Below the pieces are notes generated by a model, which saw nothing but the letters and a program-made list of their open reading frames with translations, did no database searches and had not been told where the DNA came from. The translations under genes and the position numbers were made by a program. From Ruminococcus sp. (GTDB lineage: Bacteria > Bacillota > Clostridia > Oscillospirales > Acutalibacteraceae), in contig JAFRBX010000003.1 in assembly GCA_017404665.1 (NCBI GenBank), forward strand, positions 1 to 42,686: DNA of 42,686 bases. Direction: 5' to 3'. The stretch's first letter is position 1; each line of letters starts with the position of its first letter. This document shows, one piece after another, positions 33,690-41,202 of the stretch.

Positions 33690-34775
33690 TTAATCCATGT
33701 AGCCCTCGGCGCACAGCAGCTCAGCCATCAGGACAGCGCCTCCCGCAGCGCCGCGAAGGGTGTTATGGGACATGCAGACAAATTTCATATCGTACTGGGT
33801 ATCGGGTCTGAGTCTGCCGACAGATATCGCCATACCGCCCTCGAGCATACGCTCCGACTTGATCTGAGGTCTGTCAGGCTCGGTGAAGTAGTGCAGGAAC
33901 CGTTTGGGAGCGGAGGGGAGCTCAAGCTCCTGCGCTCTTCCCTTATAATTGCTCCACACGTCGATGATCTCTTCCACAGTGGGCTTTTCATCAGTATCGA
34001 AGCTCATGAATACCGCCGCAGTATGACCGTCGGAAACAGGTACTCTCAGGCACTGGGAGGTGATCGCGATATCATCGCAGTTCACGATTTTATCGCCCTC
34101 GATATGGCCCCACAGCTTCAGGGGTTCCTGCTCGCTCTTTTCTTCCTCGCCGCCGATATACGGGATGAGGTTGTCGACCATCTCGGGCCAGCGCTCAAAG
34201 GTCTTGCCGGCGCCGGAGATTGCCTGATAGGTGCAAGCCAAAACCTTATTGACCTTATATTTATCCTTCAAGGGATGGATGGCGGGAACATAGCTCTGCA
34301 GGGAGCAGTTAGACTTAACGGCGATAAAGCCGCGCTTGGTGCCCAGACGCTTTCTCTGAGCGTGGATAATCTGAGCATGCTCAGGATTGATCTCAGGAAC
34401 AATCATCGGAACATCGGGCGTGCCGCGGTTAGCGGAGTTGTTGGATACAACAGGGCATTCCGCCTTAGCATACGCTTCCTCCAGCGCTCTGATCTCATCC
34501 TTTTTCATATCGACAGCGCAGAAGACGAAATCGACCTTTGCAGCGACCGCTTCCACGTCAGCCGCGTCCATCATCACCATATCCTTGATGTTCTCGGGGA
34601 TCGGCGCAGTCATTGCCCATCTTCCCTCTACCGCCTCGGCATATGTTTTGCCGGCGGAACGCTTGGATGCGGCGATCGCGGTCACGTTGAACCACGGATG
34701 GTTTTCGAGCAGCAGCGAGAATCTCTGACCTACCATACCGGTAGCGCCGATGATTCCTACATTATACGTTTTCAT
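33690..34775 (-). CDS. asd: Aspartate-semialdehyde dehydrogenase
   Basis: A 361-residue NADP enzyme making aspartate semialdehyde, the substrate of DapA. The nucleotide loop VGIIGATGMVGQRFSLLLENHP opens the protein. The catalytic cysteine is in VKSNCSLQSYVPAIHPL near residue 155. The active-site histidine is in VPVSDGHTAAVF near residue 250. Length and the CSLQ motif place it in the archaeal/fungal-type branch rather than the E. coli form. A GGGAGG site lies before the ATG. It leads the asd-dapA-dapB operon, with a promoter at 34885-34914 and no room for a lysine riboswitch. Confidence 0.95.
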   Translation of the reverse strand: MKTYNVGIIGATGMVGQRFSLLLENHPWFNVTAIAASKRSAGKTYAEAVEGRWAMTAPIPENIKDMVMMDAADVEAVAAKVDFVFCAVDMKKDEIRALEEAYAKAECPVVSNNSANRGTPDVPMIVPEINPEHAQIIHAQRKRLGTKRGFIAVKSNCSLQSYVPAIHPLKDKYKVNKVLACTYQAISGAGKTFERWPEMVDNLIPYIGGEEEKSEQEPLKLWGHIEGDKIVNCDDIAITSQCLRVPVSDGHTAAVFMSFDTDEKPTVEEIIDVWSNYKGRAQELELPSAPKRFLHYFTEPDRPQIKSERMLEGGMAISVGRLRPDTQYDMKFVCMSHNTLRGAAGGAVLMAELLCAEGYMD

Positions 34776-34884
34776 ATCAAATTCCTCCCAATTTTCAAAA
34801 AACAGTTGAGTTTTTTCCTGTAATAATATATTATGTTAAAGGCAAATTCATACAGAATACTAAATATCCTTATTATCAGCTTAT

Positions 34885-34914
34885 AATATACCATATCTTC
34901 CACAACTTTGTCAA
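34885..34914 (-). promoter_or_regulatory. Promoter of asd-dapA-dapB
   Basis: On the minus strand TTGACA (34909-34914) and TATATT (34885-34890) are 18 bp apart. The leader of about 100 bases contains an AAAAAAC/GTTTTTT hairpin near 34797-34816. Confidence 0.68.
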
Positions 34915-34985
34915 TTTCAATTATGTAATAATATGCTTTTAATAGTGATAGATTTTAGTCAAAATCCAATAACAGAGGTCTATTT

Positions 34986-36011
34986 ATGAAAACCAGCGAC
35001 TTTTATTATGATCTTCCGCAGGAGCAGATCGCCCAGACGCCGATCGAACCGCGTGATCACTCCCGCATGATGGTATTGAGCCGCGGGGATGATTCCATCG
35101 AGCATAAACACTTTTATGATATCATCGATTACCTGAATGAAGGCGACTGCCTGATCGTCAACGATTCGCGCGTCATCCCGGCACGCATCTACGGATATAA
35201 GGAAGATACCGGCGCGAAGATAGAATTCCTGCTGTTAAAGCAAATTGAGAACAACAGATGGGAAACATTGGTCAAGCCCGGCAAAAAAGCAAAGATCGGC
35301 GCAAAGTTCATCTTCGGCAACGGACTGCTGAAAGCCGAGGTCGTGGATATCGTCGACGACGGCAACCGAATCGTGGAGCTTCAATGTGAAGATAACATCT
35401 TCTCAACCCTTGATAAGATCGGTCAGATGCCTCTTCCCCCTTACATCACCGAAAAGCTGGAGGATCAGGAGCGCTATCAGACGGTTTATTCGCATGAATT
35501 GGGTTCCGCTGCCGCGCCGACAGCGGGTCTGCATTTCACCAACGAGCTGCTCGACAAAATCCGTGCAAAGGGCGTCAACATCGGCTATGTAACGCTGCAC
35601 GTCGGTTTAGGTACCTTCCGTCCCGTCAAGGTGGATGACGTCACCAAGCATAAGATGCACAGCGAGCATTATGAGATCCCGGCTGAGACCGCTGAATTGA
35701 TACAAAAGACTAAAGCCGCCGGAAAGCGCGTGATCGCGGTCGGCACTACCTCCTGCCGCACTCTGGAAAGTGTTGCGGCAGAGTTCGGAGAGATACAGCC
35801 CTGCGACGGCTATACAGACATCTTCATCTATCCCGGCTTTGAATTCAAGGTGCTTGACGGACTGATCACCAACTTCCATTTGCCGGAAAGTACACTAATC
35901 ATGCTGGTTTCAGCATTCTACGGTTATGACAAGACGATGAAGGCATATGAAGTCGCTGTCAAAGAGAACTATCGGTTCTTTTCTTTCGGGGATTGCTGTT
36001 TCATTGATTAA
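34986..36011 (+). CDS. queA: S-adenosylmethionine:tRNA ribosyltransferase-isomerase
   Basis: A 341-residue enzyme adding the epoxycyclopentane ring of queuosine using the ribosyl part of [34 protein letters not shown] is the classical start. [31 protein letters not shown] and [12 protein letters not shown] are typical, and the end is FGDCCFID. Length is normal. In many Firmicutes queA is followed directly by tgt and yajC. Here a toxin-antitoxin pair separates them. Confidence 0.96.
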   Translation: MKTSDFYYDLPQEQIAQTPIEPRDHSRMMVLSRGDDSIEHKHFYDIIDYLNEGDCLIVNDSRVIPARIYGYKEDTGAKIEFLLLKQIENNRWETLVKPGKKAKIGAKFIFGNGLLKAEVVDIVDDGNRIVELQCEDNIFSTLDKIGQMPLPPYITEKLEDQERYQTVYSHELGSAAAPTAGLHFTNELLDKIRAKGVNIGYVTLHVGLGTFRPVKVDDVTKHKMHSEHYEIPAETAELIQKTKAAGKRVIAVGTTSCRTLESVAAEFGEIQPCDGYTDIFIYPGFEFKVLDGLITNFHLPESTLIMLVSAFYGYDKTMKAYEVAVKENYRFFSFGDCCFID

Positions 36012-36013
36012 CA

Positions 36014-36042
36014 TTGACACAAATTTGGATTTAATATATCAT
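36014..36042 (+). promoter_or_regulatory. Promoter of the toxin-antitoxin pair
   Basis: TTGACA (36014-36019) and TATCAT (36037-36042) are 17 bp apart, starting three bases after the queA stop. The module therefore brings its own promoter. Confidence 0.75.
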
Positions 36043-36075
36043 ACTATTATTAATCCATAAACGGAGGTTTATAGA

Positions 36076-36255
36076 ATGAGCGAAAGAGAATACGCAAAAA
36101 ACATCATAGATATTGTTTCTGACGAACAGTTAAGCGATGTGATTGAATATCTTATCAATAAGACTGACGAAAACCTTGATGAAGAAAAGTTCAAACTGGT
36201 TTCTGCTCATGTTCTTAACAAATATCATAAAGCGTTTGAGGAGTTGGCGAAATGA
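36076..36255 (+). CDS. Putative antitoxin of a Doc-type toxin
   Basis: A 59-residue protein, start MSEREYAKNIIDIVSDEQLSDVIEYLI, end HVLNKYHKAFEELAK. GGAGG lies eight bases before the ATG. It ends in a 4-bp ATGA overlap with the Doc-type gene, the layout of type II toxin-antitoxin operons with antitoxin first. It appears all-helical and acidic in the middle. I do not see the N-terminal Phd/YefM DNA-binding pattern, so it may be only the toxin-neutralising part or a different family. Function is inferred from position alone. Confidence 0.75.
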   Translation: MSEREYAKNIIDIVSDEQLSDVIEYLINKTDENLDEEKFKLVSAHVLNKYHKAFEELAK

Positions 36256-36626
36256 TCAAATTCAGTAAAGAAAAGGTTTTGCTCTTACATGAATTGATTG
36301 CAAAAGAAACAGGCGGCGACGCAGGAGTACGTGACTTTGGACTTCTTGAAAGTGCATTAGAATCCGCTTATCAAACCTTTGACGGAACAGAGTTGTTCCC
36401 TTCAAAAGAAGAGAAAGCAGCCAAGCTCGGTTTTTCATTGATCTCAAACCATGCTTTTGTTGACGGAAACAAACGCATCGGAATGTACGTTATGTTGTCC
36501 TTTCTTGAAATGAACGGAATATATATTTCTCCTTCTGATAATGATGTAATAAAAATCGGAATGGATGTTGCTTCTGGTAAAGCAAAATATGAGGATGTTT
36601 TGGATTGGATCAAAAGATTTGAATGA
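36252..36626 (+). CDS. Doc-type (Fic fold) toxin
   Basis: A 124-residue protein of the death-on-curing family. The active loop is H67-AFVD-GNKRIG, the Doc form of the Fic motif, with the catalytic His67, Asp71 and Lys74/Arg75. GGDAGVRDFGLLESALESAYQTFDG is the conserved N-terminal part. Length (about 125) fits. Known Doc phosphorylates elongation factor EF-Tu and blocks translation. All motif residues are intact, so the toxin should be active. Codons are A/T-rich compared with queA and tgt on either side, suggesting transfer. Confidence 0.9.
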   Translation: MIKFSKEKVLLLHELIAKETGGDAGVRDFGLLESALESAYQTFDGTELFPSKEEKAAKLGFSLISNHAFVDGNKRIGMYVMLSFLEMNGIYISPSDNDVIKIGMDVASGKAKYEDVLDWIKRFE

Positions 36627-36772
36627 CGAAAACAATCACTCAACAACAATCATGTGATGTGCGGATTATGATTTCACGTCTTACTTTTTCAAATTTTCCG
36701 ATCGGAAATATCCTATAAACCATAAGCATCGGGGATGCGATGGCAATACTGTGACAATAAAGGATTACTGAT

Positions 36773-37903
36773 ATGTATACTCTGTTAAAGCAAGAGGGAA
36801 ACGCCCGGCGCGGCGAATTCAAGACGGTACACGGCACGGTGCAGATGCCGGCGTTCATGAATGTCGCGACCTGCGGCGCGATCAAGGGCGGTCTGTCGGC
36901 TTATGATCTTGAGAATATCAACACGCAGGTCATGCTGAGCAACACCTATCATCTGCATCTGCGTCCCGGCGACGAGATCGTCAAAAAGCTCGGCGGTCTG
37001 CACAAGATGACCGGCTGGAACGGCGTCATCCTGACCGACTCCGGCGGATTTCAGGTGTTTTCGCTCGCAAAGCTGAACAATATCAATGAGGAAGGCGTCA
37101 TCTTCAACTCTCATATCGACGGCAGACGCATCTTTATGGGACCCGAGGAGAGCATGCGGATCCAGTCAAACTTAGGCTCCACAATCGCGATGGCGTTCGA
37201 CGAGTGCGTGGAGAATCCCGCTCCCTATGACTATGCCAAAGCCTCGATCAGACGCACCACCAACTGGCTGTATCGCTGCAAAGCGGAAATGGACAGGCTG
37301 AACACGCTGGAGGATACCGTCAACCCGCGTCAAATGCTGTTTGGAATCAATCAGGGAGCGACCTTCCCCGAACTGAGGATCGAGCACATGAAAGAGATCG
37401 CCGAGCTTGAGCTGGACGGCTATGCGATCGGCGGCTTGGCGGTCGGCGAACCTGCCGAAACGATGTATGAAATCATCGAGGCGGTCGAGCCGTTCGCGCC
37501 GAAGGACAAGCCGCGTTATCTGATGGGCGTCGGTACGCCTGTCAACATTTTGGAAGCGGTCTACCGAGGCGTCGATCTCTTCGACTGCGTCATGCCCTCG
37601 CGCAACGCGCGCCACGGACATCTGTTCACGTGGAGCGGCGTCATCAATATCATGAACGCAAAGTACGAGACGGACGAGCATCCCATCGACGACAGGTGCG
37701 ATTGTCCCGTGTGCCGTCGTCATTCCCGCGCCTATCTGCGTCACCTGTTCAAGGCAAAGGAAATGCTGGGTATGCGGCTCGCGGTGATGCACAACCTCAA
37801 CTTTTATAATACGCTGATGCAAAGGATTCGTGATCATCTTGACGCGGGTACATTCAGTGAATTCTATCAAAAGCACAGAAATATTTTGGATAAACGTATT
37901 TAA
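36773..37903 (+). CDS. tgt: Queuine tRNA-guanine transglycosylase
   Basis: A 376-residue enzyme exchanging G34 for preQ1 in tRNAs with GUN anticodons. The catalytic Asp is in VILTDSGGFQVFSL near residue 90. The second key region is DCVMPSRNARHGHLFT. Zinc is held by CDCPVCRRHSR and the later histidine in AVMHNL. Length is normal. Its start has an AAAGGA site. The 146 bp between the toxin and tgt holds no gene and no clear promoter. A palindrome TTCCGATCGGAA lies near 36695-36706. Confidence 0.96.
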   Translation: MYTLLKQEGNARRGEFKTVHGTVQMPAFMNVATCGAIKGGLSAYDLENINTQVMLSNTYHLHLRPGDEIVKKLGGLHKMTGWNGVILTDSGGFQVFSLAKLNNINEEGVIFNSHIDGRRIFMGPEESMRIQSNLGSTIAMAFDECVENPAPYDYAKASIRRTTNWLYRCKAEMDRLNTLEDTVNPRQMLFGINQGATFPELRIEHMKEIAELELDGYAIGGLAVGEPAETMYEIIEAVEPFAPKDKPRYLMGVGTPVNILEAVYRGVDLFDCVMPSRNARHGHLFTWSGVINIMNAKYETDEHPIDDRCDCPVCRRHSRAYLRHLFKAKEMLGMRLAVMHNLNFYNTLMQRIRDHLDAGTFSEFYQKHRNILDKRI

Positions 37904-37916
37904 TTCCATTTTTTGC

Positions 37917-37945
37917 TTGCAAATCACTTTGCAACCTGTTATAAT
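37917..37945 (+). promoter_or_regulatory. Promoter of yajC
   Basis: TTGCAA (37917-37922) and TATAAT (37940-37945) are 17 bp apart, just after the tgt stop. yajC can thus be made independently of queA and tgt. Confidence 0.75.
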
Positions 37946-37978
37946 AATCTGGCATTATTTTTTGAAAGGATGAAAACG

Positions 37979-38398
37979 ATGAGCAGTTTATTCGGTTCAG
38001 GCAGTACCGGCAGCAGCTGGTGGATCATCTTAGTATATATCGGTTTGTTTGCCGTACTCTACTTTTTATTGATCCGTCCCAACTCCAAAAAGAAGAAGCA
38101 AGAGCAGGAGATGCGCAACAATATCGCTATCGGTGACGACATCACCACGATCGGCGGTATCCAGGGCAGGATCATTGCGGTTAAAGAGGATGAGGACGCT
38201 TTTGTCATTGAGACCGGTCCCGACCGCACCAAGATGAAGTTCAAAAAATGGGCCATCTCCAGTGTAGATACTGTGAAGGATACACCCGCTCCCTCCAAGG
38301 AGGATAAGCTCAAGGCTCTTCAGGAAAAGCGCGAGGCAAAAAAGGCCGCCAAGCAGGCAGCCAAGGAAGAGAAAGAAGCTAATAAATACAGCGAATAA
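37979..38398 (+). CDS. yajC: Preprotein translocase accessory subunit YajC
   Basis: A 139-residue single-pass membrane protein associated with SecDF. The ATG at 37979 (MSSLFGSG) lies eight bases after GAAAGGA. The membrane segment SWWIILVYIGLFAVLYFLLIRP (about residues 13-34) is followed by a basic stretch KKKKQEQE. The YajC core GDDITTIGGIQGRIIAV comes next. The last 45 residues are Lys/Glu/Ala rich and probably coiled. A hairpin at 38404-38438 follows. Confidence 0.93.
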   Translation: MSSLFGSGSTGSSWWIILVYIGLFAVLYFLLIRPNSKKKKQEQEMRNNIAIGDDITTIGGIQGRIIAVKEDEDAFVIETGPDRTKMKFKKWAISSVDTVKDTPAPSKEDKLKALQEKREAKKAAKQAAKEEKEANKYSE

Positions 38399-38403
38399 AC
38401 AAC

Positions 38404-38438
38404 ATCACCCCCGCATAGCAATGTAGGGGTGATTTTTT
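38404..38438 (+). terminator. Terminator or attenuator containing a ribosome site
   Basis: ATCACCCC (38404-38411) pairs with GGGGTGAT (38426-38433), followed by TTTTTT. The ATG of the next gene starts at the very next base after the T-run. The only plausible ribosome site, AGGGGTGA, is inside the stem. Confidence 0.75.
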
Positions 38439-38840
38439 ATGTCTGTCAAAAGTGATAATCAAAGAATATGGAAGTCAATACTGACAGGGATTCTGACAGC
38501 TTTCGTTTTAACGCTGCTGCTGACCTGTCTGTTCGGATTTATCCTGAAAATGACGTCAGGTATTCCTTATGGGATTATCGATTATGTGATGATCGGGATA
38601 GAAGGCATCAGCGTTCTGCTTGGCGCATATATCGCCGGGGTGATTGCCAAAGGAAAAGGGCTGGTCATCGGCGCAGTATGCGGCGGTGCAGCGCTGCTGA
38701 TCCTGCTCGCATGCGGATTGAGTATGGCGCAGAACGATATCGGCTTTCTGACGCTGATCAGAAGCGCTGTCATGCTGCTGTGCGGGATCATCGGCGGTAT
38801 CGCAGGCGTCAACCGTAAGGAAAAAGTCAGGATCAAATGA
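38439..38840 (+). CDS. TIGR04086-type membrane protein
   Basis: A 133-residue protein with four predicted membrane segments: ILTGILTAFVLTLLLTCLFGFIL, YVMIGIEGISVLLGAYIAGVIA, GLVIGAVCGGAALLILLACGL and LIRSAVMLLCGIIGGIAGV. Both ends are basic. This family is often found beside yajC in clostridia; its function is unknown. The ATG follows a T-run directly, and its ribosome site is in a hairpin stem. Its last eight bases overlap the converging pseudouridine synthase gene. Confidence 0.85.
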   Translation: MSVKSDNQRIWKSILTGILTAFVLTLLLTCLFGFILKMTSGIPYGIIDYVMIGIEGISVLLGAYIAGVIAKGKGLVIGAVCGGAALLILLACGLSMAQNDIGFLTLIRSAVMLLCGIIGGIAGVNRKEKVRIK

Positions 38841-39711
38841 TTGGTTCTTTCAGTATGTCCTGTATCTCGACGGGAATATCCGTCGAGAGAGCGATTTGTT
38901 CTCCGGTGACGGGATGCAGCAATCCAACAGACTGACAGTGCAGCGCTTGTCTTTTGATCAGCCTCATGCTGCCGCCGTACAGATCATCGCCCGCAAGAGG
39001 ATATCCGAGATAGCTCATATGACAGCGGATCTGATGCGTCCTGCCGGTTTCAAGCCAAATGCGGCACATGGTATGTCCGCTGCCGTAAGCGACAGGCTCA
39101 TAATGCGTGACAGCACGTACGCCGTCCGCGCTGACACAGCGCTTGATCTTGCTGTACGGCGCTAACGCGATCGGCGCGTCAACGGTACCGTCTTTTTCGA
39201 TGATACCCTCACACACAGCGATATATGTCTTTTTCACAGTCGGCTGAACCAAAGTGCAGGTGATTCGGTCTTTTGCGATGATCACACAGCCCGAGGTATC
39301 CTTATCCAGCCGATTCAGCGCGCGGAAGGTATAGTTCTCTCCCCTCTCGTGCTGATAGCAGCTGACGATATTAGCCAGTGTATCGAGCTGATGAACCTTT
39401 GTCGGATGTACAGGCATATGAGCGGGCTTGTTGACGATCAGCAGATAGTTGTCCTCATACAGAATATCGAGAGAACCGCTGACCGCTTCAATACAGGCGG
39501 CTTCACGCGGCAGGGTAATTTCAATAACATCGCCCTTGCTGAGTATATCGTGTGCTCGAAGTTCTTTGCCGCGGCATATGACGCTGCCACCCTCATACTT
39601 AATCACGGTCATAGAACGCGCCGATATGCCGCATCTGCGCCGCAAAAACGTCTTTAATGAAATGCCGTCGTCAACATCGGCGACGGTAAAGCTAAAATAT
39701 CCCAAAGCCAT
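38833..39711 (-). CDS. RluA family pseudouridine synthase
   Basis: A 292-residue RNA-modifying enzyme. An S4-type RNA-binding domain (about residues 12-70) precedes the catalytic domain. LIVNKPAHMPVHPTKVH and the core ALNRLDKDTSGCVIIAKD follow, with the catalytic Asp. The usual His before RLD is Asn here, which is seen in some Firmicutes. GRTHQIRCHMSYLGYPLAGDDLYGG is the C-terminal signature. The substrate site (23S rRNA or tRNA) cannot be assigned. It starts inside the DUF1294 gene (20-bp overlap). Confidence 0.92.
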   Translation of the reverse strand: MALGYFSFTVADVDDGISLKTFLRRRCGISARSMTVIKYEGGSVICRGKELRAHDILSKGDVIEITLPREAACIEAVSGSLDILYEDNYLLIVNKPAHMPVHPTKVHQLDTLANIVSCYQHERGENYTFRALNRLDKDTSGCVIIAKDRITCTLVQPTVKKTYIAVCEGIIEKDGTVDAPIALAPYSKIKRCVSADGVRAVTHYEPVAYGSGHTMCRIWLETGRTHQIRCHMSYLGYPLAGDDLYGGSMRLIKRQALHCQSVGLLHPVTGEQIALSTDIPVEIQDILKEPII

Positions 39712-39970
39712 AGCGGAGAACCAAAAAGACAGCGACGCACTGCAGTACGAAGATCAGCGGGATGACGACCGTGAATTTCGGCTTGCGGGTTTTGTGGCGG
39801 ATCAGTTGCATCGTCAGATACATCGCAGCAGACCCGCCGAGCGCGGCGACAAGCAGCAGGGTGTTTTCTTTCACACGCCAATGTCCGCGTGCGGCGGCGC
39901 GTTTGTCGTGTACCGTGATGATGACAGCGAACAGATTGATGGCAATCAGATAAACGATCAGAATTTTCAA
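39692..39970 (-). CDS. DUF1294 membrane protein
   Basis: A 92-residue protein with about three hydrophobic segments. The family hallmark is HDKRAAARGHWRVKENTLLLVAALGGSAAMYLTMQLIRHKTRKPKF, between the first and last segments. DUF1294 proteins have no known role. The start lies only 20 bp from the divergent hydrolase gene. The promoters of the two genes must therefore overlap each other's coding sequence. Confidence 0.9.
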   Translation of the reverse strand: MKILIVYLIAINLFAVIITVHDKRAAARGHWRVKENTLLLVAALGGSAAMYLTMQLIRHKTRKPKFTVVIPLIFVLQCVAVFLVLRYGFGIF

Positions 39971-39990
39971 AACAACCTCGGAGTGATAAA

Positions 39991-41202
39991 ATGTTCTTTA
40001 AAAGAATAATACCTTATGTATTATCGTTCGTTTTTTTAGGCGGATCTATCGTATATGTCGCACAGCCTGACATGAAGCATCCGACAGTGAAGCAGGTGAA
40101 CGCTCCCGCAGTTTACGAAACGGAAAAGCCGGCGGATGAGATTCGAGGCGTCTGGGTAACCTACATGACGCTGGACGTTGAGAACGAAGCGGACAAGGAG
40201 AGCGCGTTCAAGGATAAGATCAGCGCGATCATCGACGATATGGAAAGCGCTAATCTGAATACCATGATCGTGCAGGTGCGGCCGTTCTGCGACGCGATCT
40301 ACCCCTCCCGCTTCTATCCGTGGTCACATATCCTGACGGGCACACAGGGGGAGGATCCGGGATACGATCCATTGTCGTACATTGTCGAAACCGCGCATGA
40401 TCATGATATCATGGTGCACGCGTGGCTCAACCCTTATCGCGTCACCACGAAGGATACGCCCTCACAGCTCAGCGATGACAATCCGGTTATCAAAGATCCT
40501 GAGCTTTCTGTAGAGGTCAACGAGAGCTTATATCTGAATCCGTCAAGTGATAAGGCGATCGAGCTGATCACAGACGGCGCCAAAGAGATCGTCGAAAAAT
40601 ACGATGTGGACGGGATACAGTTTGACGATTACTTTTATCCGCCCGACTGCGGTGATTTCGACGCAGACGATTATGCAGCGTACTGCGATAAGACCGATTC
40701 TACCCTATCTCTCGAAGATTTTCGCAAGGAAAATGTCAGCCGTATGGTACGATCGGTCTATCAGGCGATCCACAGTACAGAGGAAAATGTTCTTTTCGGT
40801 ATCTCGCCGCAAGGCAATCTTTCCAACAACAGCGAGCTGTATGCCGACGTGCAGAAATGGTGCGCCGAAAAGGGCTATATCGACTACATCTGCCCGCAGA
40901 TCTACTTCTCTCTGGATAATCCCGCGCTGACCTTTGAGGACGGTCTCAAAGACTGGCTTGATACGGAAAAGCACGACAGACTATCGCTGTATATCGGAAT
41001 CCCCGCCTACAAAGCGGGCACCGACGCCGACAGCGGCACGTGGCTGGATAACGACGACATTCTGAAAACAGAAATCGAAATCATACGGGATGACCGTCTG
41101 GACGGGTTCATGCTGTACAGCTATGACAGCTTTCATAATGATGATAATGCGCAAGAGGTTGAGAACGTGATACGTTATCTTAACACTTCTCCTACACAGT
41201 AA
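39991..41202 (+). CDS. Glycoside hydrolase-like family 10 (GHL10) protein
   Basis: A 403-residue exported protein. An N-terminal hydrophobic segment (IIPYVLSFVFLGGSIVYVA) acts as signal or anchor. The GHL10 (DUF187/YngK-like) barrel starts at IRGVWVTYMTLDVE. Motifs are NTMIVQVRPFCDAIYPSRFYPWS, MVHAWLNPYRV, DVDGIQFDDYFYPP and FGISPQGNLSNNSELYADV. Relatives are thought to act on cell-wall glycans or other polysaccharides. A GGAG site precedes the ATG. The 3' end overlaps mtaB by 28 bp in antisense. Confidence 0.9.
   Translation: MFFKRIIPYVLSFVFLGGSIVYVAQPDMKHPTVKQVNAPAVYETEKPADEIRGVWVTYMTLDVENEADKESAFKDKISAIIDDMESANLNTMIVQVRPFCDAIYPSRFYPWSHILTGTQGEDPGYDPLSYIVETAHDHDIMVHAWLNPYRVTTKDTPSQLSDDNPVIKDPELSVEVNESLYLNPSSDKAIELITDGAKEIVEKYDVDGIQFDDYFYPPDCGDFDADDYAAYCDKTDSTLSLEDFRKENVSRMVRSVYQAIHSTEENVLFGISPQGNLSNNSELYADVQKWCAEKGYIDYICPQIYFSLDNPALTFEDGLKDWLDTEKHDRLSLYIGIPAYKAGTDADSGTWLDNDDILKTEIEIIRDDRLDGFMLYSYDSFHNDDNAQEVENVIRYLNTSPTQ

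Noticed and set aside
33765-34823. Plus-strand open frame of 352 codons opposite asd
   Set aside because: It is antisense to a complete aspartate-semialdehyde dehydrogenase, with no ribosome site or family resemblance.
34776-34884. Lysine riboswitch upstream of asd
   Set aside because: The leader is about 100 bases, shorter than a lysine riboswitch, and I see none of its conserved sequence; only a small A/T hairpin is present.
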